Origin: Molanna angustata
Lineage: Eukaryota > Arthropoda > Insecta > Trichoptera > Molannidae
Length of the DNA: 64,000 nt
Assembly (NCBI GenBank): GCA_963576475.1
Contig: OY754967.1
Location: 27,611,095-27,675,094 of the forward strand
Direction of reading: 5' to 3'
Made by a program: the position numbers and the translations under genes
Part shown: piece after piece, positions 10,545-20,735 of the stretch
How the letters are laid out: the number at the start of each line of letters is the position of its first letter
Numbering within the stretch: the stretch's first letter is position 1
Notes under the pieces: model-generated
Database searches by the model: none
Seen by the model: only the letters and a program-made list of their open reading frames with translations
Told to the model about the DNA's origin: nothing

Positions 10545-10740
10545 TTTAACTTCACCTGTTTGTACTGGATTTTTACAATCGATTTTTAACTAACTTTCCG
10601 ACCAGTTAGAGCTCTGCCACTATCAGAATTTGTGTGTTCCCGATGACAATGCACATTGAAACTATTTTCAGCTTTATTTATTTGATATCTTCATAAAATT
10701 GAACAATTTTGTATTTCACAACTTAAATTGTGACTGCTAT
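10545..10740 (+). repeat. Dispersed repeat shared with 22110-22390
   Basis: Words in the same order at both loci: AACTTCAC.TGT, ATCGATTTTAAC, AGAGCTCTG, AGAATTTGT.T.TTCCCGATG, ACAATGCAC, TTTGATAT, AAATTGAACAAT.TTGTATTTC. This is a dispersed repeat of unknown type; termini were not defined. Confidence 0.5.
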
Positions 10741-11778
10741 ACATGTTGCATAATTTTCAGGCGATATTTATATCGATAAAAGATCGATTTGAGTTTCCTA
10801 TAACTTCACTTTTCTGTCTTCTTGAATTTTGCAATCGATTTTATTTTAATTTAAATTTAAAAAAGGTGTCCTCAAATCTTTTTTGATTTACTTGTTGATA
10901 TCTGTGCCAATTTTCATTCCGAACTTTTCGGAAAATATTTAAATACCTAAGTCATATTGATTGCCGCCAAATTTTTGTGGTGGCGTGTATCAAGAAATTT
11001 CGCTCTTGTCGTGTCTATAGATTATTGGTCTGTGGTTAGGTGTAACCAAAACTGATTATAAATACCAACTTGGTTTTGTGACTGAGAATAGACTCGATTT
11101 TGATTGCAATATGAGACGTGTTTTTTTCATCGCGATTTTAAGGTCTAATTTTTAAACAGTTTTGGTCTTACTATTTGCAATTTGTGTTTAAGCTGATACT
11201 TACCCAGTTTTTTGTATGGCCGAAACTGACTTAACATTGGATTAAACTCGTATTGTAAATAGTAAATAAGGCCCTTTAAGTTTTAGTTAAATCATGTTTG
11301 AGTCTGCATATGAACATATTTCTATGTCAATATAAGAATATTTTGTAGTGAATAGGGATACAAGATACATTTTTTTTTGTATTTTTAATGAAATATTTTG
11401 AGTCACCAATTTTTATTTTTATTTTATTAATTAGGTCTATTAAATAATAAATCTATACAAAATACGTGTATTAAGTTGGTTCAGTTACACTGTTCATTAA
11501 TAACTAACAATTGTTATGACAGCATAGATGTTTTACAGACGAGCAAACAGAAAGATAAATCTTTCAATATCTCTCAATAGAAATAATATCTCTGAACTAT
11601 GTATGATATATTTTTAAAACAAGACTTTCAATTTTTGTTTCGAGTACAATAATATTCTTTTTGAATCTCGAGCGTGCATATGAATAAATCGATATTCCAT
11701 AAATAAGTGAAGGACAATACGTATGTGCGAAATCTTATCTTTAAAGCAACACATAAAAAGAATAAGGAATGGAGATTA
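10741..11778. other. AT-rich stretch, no gene recognised
   Basis: No coding frame, tandem repeat or transposon terminus could be supported. Confidence 0.3.
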
Positions 11779-11937
11779 GATGTGTCGATGGCAGAGCGGT
11801 TAGTTATCCAGTGGTCGCGAGTTCTAATCCTGCCTCTACCGATTTCTTTCACTTATAGCAAAAGCATTTATGCCTAATCTAGGAAACGTAGGAAGATGTA
11901 TATGCACTTGTTTAATAAGGACATATTATTTTTTTTA
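11779..11937 (+). repeat. tRNA-derived SINE (family S2), best copy
   Basis: Head GTGTCGATGGCAGAGCGGTTAG holds a good A box and CGAGTTCTAATCCTGCC a one-mismatch B box, about 25 bases apart, which is short for a tRNA and implies loss of part of the anticodon arm. The body follows: CCGATTTCTTTCACTTATAG, AAAGCATTTATGCC, GAAACGTAGGAAGATGTATATG, CTTGTTTAATAAGGACATAT, then a T-rich end. The A box resembles a type II (Ser/Leu) tRNA. The minus-strand open frame across it is a shadow. Confidence 0.65.
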
Positions 11938-12282
11938 AGAAAAGAAGATCATATCTATTCCTACTGTTAATACAATTTTCAATTGAAACTAAGAGGTATT
12001 CAATTTATTTTCTCTTAAAAATTCTAAAATACACTTTCGATACCATTCTTGATACACAAATAATGAGTAGATTATTCAATTACAAGCATGTGGGTAGGTG
12101 CGTGGGGCTCATTGAAATAATCAATACTTTTTTACTGCTATGCTTTTTTATGTAGGAGGGTTTTCGTCTAAATATACTTTTGTGACTTTTGTATATACCT
12201 ACGTTCGCATTTCAGACTCTTTGAACTTCTGTTTGAGGTCAATATTTTCATTCAAAAGAGGGAACTCAAATAAACCATTGGA
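11938..12282. other. AT-rich stretch, nothing recognised
   Basis: No supported feature. Confidence 0.3.
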
Positions 12283-12702
12283 TACAAAATGAAAACGAGT
12301 GGGTTGTGGCCAACGCTAAACTCCTCACTAACAAGTCACTATAGAGTATTCAAAGTTTCTATAGAAAGTTTTCGGCAATTTTTTTATGAAATGAGTGAGT
12401 TTAATTCTTTTATTATTTAAATATATTATTATGAAAAATTGATATTTATTAATAACATTTTATGAACGTGATGTGCCCTTTTAGCAATTTGAAAATAAAA
12501 ATAACAAATTATTTCGAGTTTCCTGAGCATGGGAGTCACTTTGAAATATTTGACAGTTAAAAAAAGTACACAGCACACACACACAGATACATTGTGATGA
12601 AACTTTCAGAATGCAATCCCAGCATGATACTAGTTGATAATCTGCAATAAAAATTACTTTAAAAATTGCGAATTCATAAATCCCCTTGGGGTAGTGAGGA
12701 GT
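12283..12702. mobile_element. Non-autonomous element of the ACTCCTCACT/AGTGAGGAGT family
   Basis: The left end reads GAAAACGAGTGGGTTGTGGCC then AACGCTAAACTCCTCACTA; the right end reads CCCCTTGGGGTAGTGAGGAG then TAAAAA. The 10-bp words ACTCCTCACT and AGTGAGGAGT are inverted subterminal repeats, with extra sequence outside the left one. The inside includes ACACACACAGATACATTGTG and GCATGATACTAGTTGATAATC, shared with copies at 21340-21490 and 63300-63420. The same two termini enclose the large satellite at 53767-59497. No coding frame. Superfamily unknown; possibly a second Helentron-like family. Confidence 0.6.
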
Positions 12703-12939
12703 AAAAACAATGTTATTTTTCAACCCCTTCTTCATAAGGATTCATATTTTTTTCGTGCAACTCTCCAATAATATCTAAAAATTTAAGTCCTGGCAGCACC
12801 GTCCACCGTGGTTGACATTTGTCATTTGACATATTATACGCGTTCGTTCTGTCATTTGATTAATTTAAATAATTAATCAGCATAATATTATATTATAACT
12901 TTTTATTTTATGTAGCTTCACGGGCAACTAACAGGTACA

Positions 12940-13113
12940 ATGTCAAATAATTATTTTACACGCACCAGTAACAAGCTGCCACATTCTGGAGACTTACGAT
13001 CTGCTTATGATATTAATCGTCTCACAGAGCCAGACTTAAAACATGGAAATATAAAATACATGGATTTTTACGTATTCTTTTACTATATACATACTATCAA
13101 CAGTTGGGTGTAA
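12940..13113 (+). CDS. Small ORF of unknown function, partly repeated at 1009-1040
   Basis: An ATG at 12940 opens a 57-codon frame ending TAA at 13111-13113. The first ~38 residues (starting MSNNYFTRTSNKLPHSGD) are polar and mixed, unlike AT noise; the last ~18 become hydrophobic and AT-driven, as if the true frame ends around residue 38 to 40. A 30-base part of it (GATATTAATCGTCTCACAGA and onward) recurs at 1009-1040 with about two mismatches, so it belongs to a repeated sequence. It lies directly upstream of the gag remnant but shows no gag features. It may be a displaced exon or part of an unrecognised element. Not identified. Confidence 0.25.
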   Translation: MSNNYFTRTSNKLPHSGDLRSAYDINRLTEPDLKHGNIKYMDFYVFFYYIHTINSWV

Positions 13114-13114
13114 T

Positions 13115-14283
13115 GTGTTATTGAACCGTCTACAAGAATCGGAAGAAAAAAGACTCACACATAGGGTTGCCAGATGGAAATTTGAAAAAGGAGGACAAAT
13201 AGCACAAAAAAGGAGGATTTTCCTTAAAAAGGAGGACAATGACAAAAAAACGCCATACCTACAGACGCATATCGAAGAATTTTCATCGTCTCATAATTTA
13301 CTTTATTTCTTGATTTTTTTATATCTTCAATGCAGTCGCTATATAACTTGTATAATATAGTTTAGTCACTACTTAAACTATTAACAATGAAACAAGATTT
13401 TTTATAATAAATTCACTTCATTTTAAACATCATGTTTCACCAAAACATATTTTTTTTTGTAATAAGTTCTTGGTGCTCTTTTATGAAATATGTATAAAAA
13501 TCTTTAGTACCTAGACATGTTTTTTAAATTATATTGGATAACAATCAACGCAAAAGGAGGACATACGGTAGGTAAGGGAGGACAATTTGTCGAAAAGGAG
13601 GACATGTCCTCCTTTAGGATACCATCTGGCAACCCTACTCACACATCTACTACACGGGATGCAATTGGGAGATAACACACCATCGGAACTATTAAGAAAA
13701 ATGAAAAATCTCGCAGGACCAACATTAAACAACGACGCACTCATCAAAAGACTTTCGATAGAGAGACTTCCGCATAGAATTCAAGAAATCATCACAGCAA
13801 TTAATACTGACGACATCATGATAATCGCAACTACAGCAGACAGAATTATGGAGGTGAACAATAGAGCTGAAATACAATCGATAAATTTACCATCTACATC
13901 TTCAATGAATAACCATGCACATAACGATCCAAACACAGTTCAACTTCTTATTGGAATGCAGCAGCAAATTCAAATTTTGACTGACAAAATATTAGGACTA
14001 GAACTTCAGCAAAGGCAATCAAGACCATTTTATAATAATCAAGAAAGAGAACGTTCCAGATCAAGATCGTCTAGTAGAAACCGTTATAATAATTATAATA
14101 ATAATTCTTATCACAACCGACAAAACAATAATCGAAATTATAAAAATAAAAATAATAATAATAAAAATTATATGCCTAATAATAATAATAACAAGAAGGA
14201 ATATATGCATACCACATCAAAAATTTGGAATTAACGCAAGATATTGTCAACTACCCTGCACTTTCAATCTTCCGGAAAACTAA
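13115..14283 (+). pseudogene. CsRn1-type Ty3/gypsy gag, interrupted by a MITE
   Basis: Gag of the LTR retrotransposon. The first retained piece (about 13115-13153) ends inside a capsid helix with ESEEKR; it continues at 13638 with LLHGMQLGDNTPSELLRKMK, the usual gag C-terminal capsid region, followed by an Arg/Ser-rich then Asn-rich basic segment. The nucleocapsid knuckle C-x2-H-x9-C-x3-C is encoded at 14206-14259 (C at 14206, H at 14215, C at 14245, C at 14257), but one frame away from the capsid part, so a small indel sits in the AAT-rich tract at about 14090-14200. That frame stops at 14281-14283. The CHCC knuckle is a known hallmark of the CsRn1 clade. The gag N-terminus and 5' LTR are missing. 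Not functional. Confidence 0.8.
13162..13637. mobile_element. hAT-type MITE inserted in gag, 8-bp TSD
   Basis: A 476-bp insert bounded by TAGGGTTGCCAGATGG and its exact inverse CCATCTGGCAACCCTA, with the 8-bp duplication CTCACACA on both sides (13154-13161 and 13638-13645). Starting YAGGG and an 8-bp duplication are diagnostic of hAT elements. Near both ends lie direct copies of GGAGGAC(A/T) (about 13190, 13210, 13230, 13555, 13577, 13598), which look like subterminal transposase-binding words. Insert plus one duplication is 484 bp, that is 3n+1, and the gag frame shifts by exactly that amount across it. No transposase gene. Confidence 0.9.
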
Positions 14284-15623
14284 AACTGCGACAGGTGTGC
14301 GAGACAACACCGTCGCAAATGAAACATCGTCTCTTCATGCCAGATATAGCCACCGGCGTCAAATACCTAATCGATACTGGTGCTGAGATCAGTATAATAC
14401 CGAGATATCACAAAAGTGACAAAGCAACGATCTCTACAGACAGCATCATCACTCCAATATACGCCGCAAACGGAACAGTGATACCAACATACGGTCATAA
14501 AGTTATAAATTTAAATCTCGGGCTTCGCAGAAATCATAAATGGAAGTTTGTAATAGCCGATGTAACAAAGCCAATTATCGGAGCGGACTTCCTTACAAAT
14601 TATGATATTTTAGTTGATTTAAAAAGAAAACTGTTAATAGATAAAACAACAGGTATAACAACAAGAGGATTCATGTACAAGACATCAGTCATAGACATAG
14701 CAACGGTGCAAGCAGCATTAAAATTTAAAACAATTTTACAAAAATATCCGAATCTGACGAGAGCAAACATGACACCAAATGAATCGAAACACAACGTAAC
14801 ACACCACATTCAAACAAGAGGACCGCCTGTCACATCAAAAGTGAGAAGATTAAACCCGATGCAAGTAGAGATAGCAAAAAAAGAGTTTGCATACATGGTC
14901 GAGCAAGGCATATGCAGACCCTCAAAGAGCAATTGGTCAAGCCCACTTCACATGGTTAAGAAACCAGATGGAAACCACAGAATGTGTGGAGACTACAGAC
15001 GACTGAATTCAATTACCAAGCCGGACAAGTATCCGATACCACAACTTCAGGACTTTTCACATAAGCTCCACGGATCAACAATATTCAGCAAAATAGATTT
15101 GGCTAGAGCTTATAATCAAGTTAAGATGGAGGAAGAAGACAGACCACCAGAGGAACCAGACACCTATGGACAGAGACTACAAACAATGATGTCAAAAATT
15201 CGCCCCATTCCAATCTCAAATCATAGCAGATTAAAAACATTCGTGCACAAGCAGATGAACCATACAAAATACGTCTTTCTAAGAAACGACGCAGTGAGAC
15301 GCCCTCTTCAGAAACCTTATGATGGACCTTACTTAGTGCAAGAGAGGGATGATAAAACAGCCACTATAAATATCAAGGGAAAAAGTAGAAAAATTTCATT
15401 AGATCGTCTAAAACCAGCCTTCTTCCTAAATGAGAGTATGGACCCCTGCGATGAGATGAACAACAGACAAGCCACTTCCCCAGAGCAGAGAAGGATGTCT
15501 ATTCCGCAGAATAACAACGCCACTACGTCAGAAGCCACTTCATCACAGCAATCACACACAACCACCAGAGCTGGAAGAAGAGTGTACTTCCCTGAAAGAT
15601 TCACAAGCTACAGATTTTTTTAA
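14235..15623 (+). pseudogene. CsRn1-type gypsy pol, internally deleted but open
   Basis: A 459-residue frame (counted from 14244) in the -1 frame relative to the gag knuckle, as expected for frameshift expression. Residues 44-53 DTGAEISIIP are the retropepsin active site; IIGADFL at 111-117 is the protease flap-distal ILG-like motif with the LVDLKRKLLID segment typical of this clade. Reverse transcriptase begins near 195 (PMQVEIAKKEF, GICRPSKSNWSSPLHMVKKP, DYRRLN) and reaches motif A, FSKIDLARAYNQV at 281-293. Directly after, near 296-305, the text becomes the integrase C-terminal domain (QKPYDGPYLVQ, SLDRLKPAF). The rest of RT with YxDD, RNase H and the integrase zinc and DDE domains are gone, roughly 2 kb or more. 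The deletion keeps the frame open. Product could at most have protease activity. Confidence 0.85.
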
Positions 15624-15784
15624 GTTAAGTAACTTATATTTTTTTTCTTTTCATATATCTATGAAAATATTTATAATCTATGTAAAATATGTAACACAAA
15701 GTGCATTCGTTATAATATAATATAACTGTTTTATTCAATTTGTAGCACCTCACAGTAAAGTGCATTGAATAAAATAATATAATT

Positions 15785-16125
15785 AATTAAAATCTTGTGT
15801 ATAATTTAATATGTAAAAATAAGCACTTACAAGCTCATAAGCAATGAGTAATTATTTAAAATCTTGTGAATAATTTAATATGTAAAAATAAGCACTCACA
15901 AACTCATAAGTAATGAGTAATTATTTAAGTCTTGTGTATAATTTAATGTGTAAAAAAAAGCACGTACAAACTCATAAGTAATGAGTAATTATTTAAAATT
16001 TTGTGTATAATGTAATATGTAAAACTAAGTACTTATAAACTCAGAAGTAAAGAGTAATTAATTTAAATTTTATGTACCTATATGTAAACCAACTCAGAAG
16101 TAATGACTAGTTAATTTATTTATTT
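15785..16125 (+). repeat. ~69-bp tandem repeat in the gypsy 3' noncoding region
   Basis: The word TCTTGTGTATAATTTAATAT recurs at about 15793, 15862, 15930, 16000 and, decayed, 16069: periods of 68-70 bp, five units. Each unit includes CTCATAAGTAATGAGTAATT, itself palindromic (ACTCAT...ATGAGT). It sits between pol and the polypurine tract; Ty3/gypsy elements often have repeats here. Confidence 0.85.
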
Positions 16126-16398
16126 TTTGATACCAAGGAATGTAATTATAAAGAATTAAAATTGTATTGGAGAACTCATACAGCATGAAAGTATGCTATA
16201 TTTTTTTCCATTATTATGTCAACATAACAAAGAAACATTTTTATCTAATACCAAAGAAATATTTTTTACCTCATGCCAAAAATAAAAAAAAACTTAATTT
16301 TTCCTCATGTCGAATCAACAAATGTTTTAAATTTTTTTTCCATTGTTACAGAATGCTGTAAGGACTATTGGGGAAGCAAGGATATCGTCGAATCGACT

Positions 16399-16408
16399 GG
16401 AAAGGGGG
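16399..16408 (+). promoter_or_regulatory. Polypurine tract of the gypsy element
   Basis: GGAAAGGGGG immediately followed by TG, in the position expected for the plus-strand primer just upstream of the 3' LTR of the element whose pol ends at 15623. Confidence 0.6.
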
Positions 16409-16682
16409 TGATATGGCGCGCGCTAGTGTCTGAATCCGGACGATTCAGCCCTATATAAAGACGCCTCAGATCGGGAGCGGCCATTCGATCTACCCAGTAC
16501 CAGTTATCGCGGTCGCGCTGTCCTTGCGACCTCATAGTTTTCAATCCGCGTAATCATCGTATATTATTCTAATTTAAAATATAAATATTTACTAAGTCAA
16601 CTATTTTCAATGTATTAGAGTCACTTATCCAAATAAATTCATGTAAGTAATTGCACCATTATCTTTTGATTTCTGTCATACA
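16409..16682 (+). repeat. Probable 3' LTR of the gypsy element
   Basis: Starts TGATATGGCGCGCGC right after the polypurine tract. It holds a TATA box (CTATATAAAG, 16451-16460) followed by a GC-richer segment with likely transcription start, and an AATAAA at 16632-16637. The end is placed at CATACA (16682) as a TG...CA boundary, but no 5' LTR is left in the window to confirm it; the true end could be later. Composition (GC-rich U3/R core in AT-rich DNA) fits an LTR promoter. Confidence 0.55.
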
Positions 16683-16969
16683 ATTACCTGTGTTTTACTA
16701 TAATATTTAATATCTATATGTACGTAGTGCTGTGTTAGGTAAGTACCTACACAGTCATTACAATACCTTCGCTTGGGGATAGGCAAACAGATTGAAATAC
16801 CTAAAGCCTATATAGACCGGCATAGCCTATCCTGGGTGACCACCAACAGGTTCATCTAACTTGATCGGCAGCACAACCCAGTCCTCGGTAACCAAGATCA
16901 GGTAACTTGGTATCCCGAGGGCCCAAAGCCAAACAGGTGAACGAGAGTTCACCTAAACAGGTAAACATG
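16683..16969. other. GC-richer spacer of unknown origin
   Basis: About 16770-16965 is clearly richer in G and C than the window and has small inverted words (GGTAACTTGGTATCCCGAG; GTGAACGAGAGTTCACC). It lies between the gypsy LTR and the hAT remnant. No gene recognised; it could be remaining gypsy or host sequence. Confidence 0.3.
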
Positions 16970-18084
16970 TAAGGAATGCAATCCCGAACGGGATCCCGAA
17001 ATACCGAGATCCCGCAGACATTTTGCGGGACTAATCTCGGTCGAAAATTTTACGGGATCCCGCTGGACTGGCGAGATTACAGAGAAGCGTAGTTCATACG
17101 TGTTACTCTTTGTTGATTCGTTGAGGAAACGGATTTCAGAGCGGCGAACTAACTTGACAGCGGTTTTATTATATACTTACATGATCCATATAAGTACGAA
17201 GAAGACAGAAGTCAATTTATTAATGTTGATGACACATTTAGTCTACCTTCAAAAAGTTTAATATGCAAGACAGTCAAAACTATAGTCGAAAGGCTAGAGT
17301 ACACGGACACGGGTAACAACGCAGAAGCCACTGCTCCTGCTGACGCTGATGATCCTTAGGATGACGACACTCCTCTCGCTAATCTGGAGACATACGCAGC
17401 AGCAGCACCAATGTCACTTCAAGACGAACTCAAACTTACTTTGATTAGTATGAAGAGTTCGAGATCAACAGCCCAACAATCTAGATCTGGCAATATGAGC
17501 AACATTGAGGTTTTGATCAAGAAGAAAATGAATTATTTCGAGTCCAGTGGAAAGGTACATACCTTCAATTCACTTACAATGCGCAAATGACTATTGTGCC
17601 AACCAGCGTGGAATCTGAACGAGCTTTTTCAGCTGCTGGCTACCTTGTGTCCAATATCAGAAGCCGTTTATCAGACGACACAATACTTTAACTTTTTTAC
17701 GAAGCTATTTCCAAAATAATGTTTAAACTTATGATGCTTATTGTACAAGAATATTGTTTATCGTGTGAACGTTATTATTTAAATTTAATTTGAAATATAA
17801 ATTTATGTCTCATTTTATTCTTTGCTAATTTATGTCTAACTAAAGGTAAGTATGTTAATAAACCATTTAAAATGTCCCAAAGAACTTGTTTGATTAGGTA
17901 TAAATTTAAAACTCTAAAAAAAAGGTTGGTAGATCGAGGTATTAATTAGGTCTTTATTATACGATTGATAAGATATCTAAGTCCACCCTGCTGGATCCCG
18001 CAAATACCTGGATCCAGCGGTACTAAGATTGTTCAGTCCCGCAAATACCTGGATTGACATCGTCCTGCGGGATTGCATTCCCTA
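16970..18084. mobile_element. hAT transposon remnant with inverted ends
   Basis: Left end TAAGGAATGCAATCCCG and right end CGGGATTGCATTCCCTA match as 16-bp inverted repeats with one mismatch; both sides also carry subterminal GGGATCCCG and CCCGCAAATACCTGGAT words. Flanks TAAACATG and GTTACATG could be a decayed 8-bp duplication (5 of 8). It contains the transposase pieces listed next. At 1.1 kb it is far shorter than an autonomous hAT element, so most of the transposase is deleted. Confidence 0.7.
17355..17691 (+). pseudogene. hAT transposase C-terminal fragment
   Basis: Two frames. From about 17360 a frame reads DDDTPLANLETYAAAAPMSL and onward to YFESSGK near 17555. After a frameshift, 17587-17691 encodes TIVPTSVESERAFSAAGYLV then SNIRSRLSDDTIL and a stop: the S-x-E-R-x-F-S-x-A-G...R-x-x-L element is the conserved C-terminal dimerisation region of hAT transposases. 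The DNA-binding BED finger and most of the RNase H-like catalytic core are missing. Lies centrally between the inverted ends at 16970 and 18084, which supports common origin. Confidence 0.75.
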
Positions 18085-18540
18085 GTTACATGCAACTAAT
18101 TATACTATGAATTTCAAAGTAATAATGATGATTCATAAAATCAATTAGTAAGGTATCAATATGTTCCTTACAACTCATTATGAGACAAATTAGAAAGGAT
18201 TAACTAATTTTGTAAAAAAATAGTTAAAATAATTAAGAAAATATTTATTGTTTCTTGGGAAATAAACAAAAGAACATATTGTCATTAAAAACAATAAGAA
18301 TGCAATAAAATTTCAATGAAAAAGTAAAATGAATCACCTAGTCAGTTGAAAAATGTAGTCAAAATAAAAAGTTTCCATTCTTTTGGCCACTACTGAATAT
18401 CACGTGTTTGTGTCACCGACACAGTAACAACATAGTTCTCTATAAATAAGGGGGTTTGCTATCTCCATGGCTCTTCAATCTATATGTTGAATGTTGCATC
18501 AGAACTTTTATGGAGGATAGCAAGGGTCAGAAATTTATTA
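18085..18540. other. AT-rich stretch, nothing recognised
   Basis: No supported feature. Confidence 0.3.
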
Positions 18541-18790
18541 TTTATTTATTTATATTCACATACACGGCCTCTAAAAATATGGTAAAAATAAAACATAAAA
18601 CTCGTATTAAACAACACAACAATTAAAAAGAAAAACAACACAATAATTCATTAAAATACAAAATCTATCACACAAATCGAAATATTCATAATATGTCCCA
18701 TTCCGATTCGTCTAAATTTATCCGTCTGAATTTTAGTAGGTATATGAGAAATGTCAAAACGTTGACAATTCCGTAAGTATAGTATTTGAA
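18541..18790 (-). pseudogene. Possible non-LTR 3' end, antisense
   Basis: TTATTTATTTATTTATATTC at the left edge reads as an (AAATA)n tail on the minus strand, followed upstream by a 3'-UTR-like A/T segment and, near 18690-18785, a minus-strand frame with RNCQRFDISHIPTKIQTDKF that resembles the final residues of jockey/CR1-type ORF2 proteins. Weak, based on pattern only. Confidence 0.3.
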
Positions 18791-18799
18791 GGATGTAAA

Positions 18800-19515
18800 A
18801 AGAACGTACTGAGAATGGATGCCAGCAAATCGAAGTTCAAATGGTGTTTCAAAAGAGTGAAAGCAGAACAGCGTACCAAATAAAATTAGAGAACAAATGG
18901 CTCAAGCAAGTAGACGAATATGTCTATTTGGGAAGCAACGGAACACCGGAATGGACGGATTGATAAGGAGATCGAAAGAAGAGTTATGGCAGGAAACAGA
19001 GGGAATGGAGCACTTAGACCAGTTATGAATGACCGCAACATATCAAAGGATGCTAAAGTTGCCATTGATAACGCTATCTTAGTGCCAACCTTGATGTATG
19101 CAAGTGAAACCTGGACATGGCAGAAGTCACATGAAAGCAGAATAAATGCAGTTTAAATGAGATCACTAAGATGAATCTGTAATAGAATTTAAGATGAAGA
19201 TAGATGTCATTAATAGAATGAAAATGATGAATTCATTTCATTCATTAATTGGCCACATGGGGAGAATGAATGAGGAATGCCTGACGAAGAAAATATACAA
19301 TGCGCATAGGAATGAAATGAGAAATCAGTGCCGCCCAAGAAAGGGATGGCATGACCATGTGAATGGTATTTTGAAAGACGAAAAGGTTAGAAGCGTGAAG
19401 AACAGATAAACATGTATAAGAAGATGTATGAATGTTGACGAGGCGATGATTGTGTGTCAAGATATGTGGCATTCAGTTTTCTCTGTCTACCATGTGAGGA
19501 TCATGGCATTATGGT
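18800..19515 (+). pseudogene. LINE ORF2 C-terminal fragment, GTATG-tail family
   Basis: Broken frames in order: KWLKQVDEYVYLGS near 18895-18940; KEIERRVMAGNRGNGALRPV and LVPTLMYASETWTWQKSHES (18959-19150); then GHMGRMNEECLTKKIY and RPRKGWHDHVNGILK (19240-19380); then CMNVDEA and the end near 19500. This order (YLGS, LMYGSETW, GH..RM..., GRPRK.W) is the thumb-to-C-terminal region of a common arthropod non-LTR ORF2. Stops and frameshifts break it at least three times. Relatives at 20310, 32641, 36565 and 48930. Confidence 0.65.
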
Positions 19516-20309
19516 ATGTATAAGAATCACATACATTAGGTATGAGAAATTTTATAAATATAATAAATTAGACAAATGATTTACTACAAAGAAGACAAAT
19601 ATTGAAAATAATATTTCTATATTGCCCTCATTCAGTATAACAAAAGCTGTTTTTCATTCAAATTTTGCTTATGAATGAAAGCATTTCTTTATAAACATTA
19701 TTCTATTTGTATTTTACAAATATATATATTTAAAGTCACTCAAATTTAATGATTTATTATACACAGACTAATCTCCTGAGCTCGCAGTGCACAGTGACAT
19801 AGATCTGTAAATGTGTGGGTGCGAGAGAGACTGCTCAATAGAGTCTGGTCAATCAAAGAACACTTTTAATATACAATACTAAACATAATATAGGAAAAAA
19901 AATTCACTTGATCTCTGAAGTGCTGCTTTAACTAATACCATGAAATATTTCTTTAGCTTTTGTGCATAATTTTAAGACAATTAACCAAAAATTCTAAAAG
20001 AAATTTTTCAAAAGCATACTTTGTGAAATATAAATTATATATAGTAATATGAAAGTTTTCTATGCATGACATGTTATGGCTGGTCTGGAAAAATATAGTT
20101 GTTTGTTACTCATGATGAACATACACAATATTATGATTTCAAAAATCAATATAAGTCTATACAAGTAGTAATTGATGAATATTATTTGTTATGTTATTTT
20201 TTTATAAACAAAATTTCTTTATGTTACATTGAGAATACATGAATGTAATTCAATGTAAATAATGTCCTATTTATATATTTTTTAAAACAACATAGTAAAA
20301 CATCAAGTT
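19516..20309. other. AT-rich stretch, nothing recognised
   Basis: No coding frame or repeat structure supported. Confidence 0.3.
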
Positions 20310-20735
20310 TCCCAAGTAGAATAACTGCCGTTGAAATGAGGTCTCTCAGACAAATGTGTAATAAGACGATGTGTGATTAAATAAAAAAAAGTAAGCACAA
20401 GAACAGAATGTATGTTGGAAAAGGACGCCACATGCAAGATAAAAATATAATATATGTCCTGAAGTGGTTCGGCCACATAGAAAGAACAGATGAAGAACGG
20501 TTGACAAAAAAATTATACATGGCTAAAAGATGCGGAATAAGAGATAGAGTTCGGTCGAGAAAGATTCATTTAAATCCCATGAATGGAATCTGAAGTGTAG
20601 ATAGTAGGAGAGTGTGCATGAGGCAATGTTTGGATTAAGTGAAGCGAGAAAAGTATATCAGGATAGGAAAGTATGGCGCTCGGTTCTCTCTGCCTACCTC
20701 AATATGAACAAGGCATGATAGTATGTATGTAAAAA
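20310..20735 (+). pseudogene. LINE ORF2 C-terminal fragment, same family
   Basis: Contains LKWFGHIERTDEERLTKKLY at about 20458-20515, then a Gly/Arg segment, CMRQCLD... near 20620, and an end ATGATAGTATGTATG at 20715-20730. Matches the family at 18800 and 36565 in order of motifs. Start and internal frames are damaged. Confidence 0.6.

Noticed and set aside
12781..12940. 5' LTR of the gypsy element
   Set aside because: Compared with 16409-16682 it shares no TATA region, GC-rich core or end, so the 5' LTR appears to be lost.
16770..16965. Continuation of the gypsy LTR or its primer-binding region
   Set aside because: GC-richer, but no tRNA-complementary word next to a TG...CA boundary and no second LTR to compare; left as unassigned.
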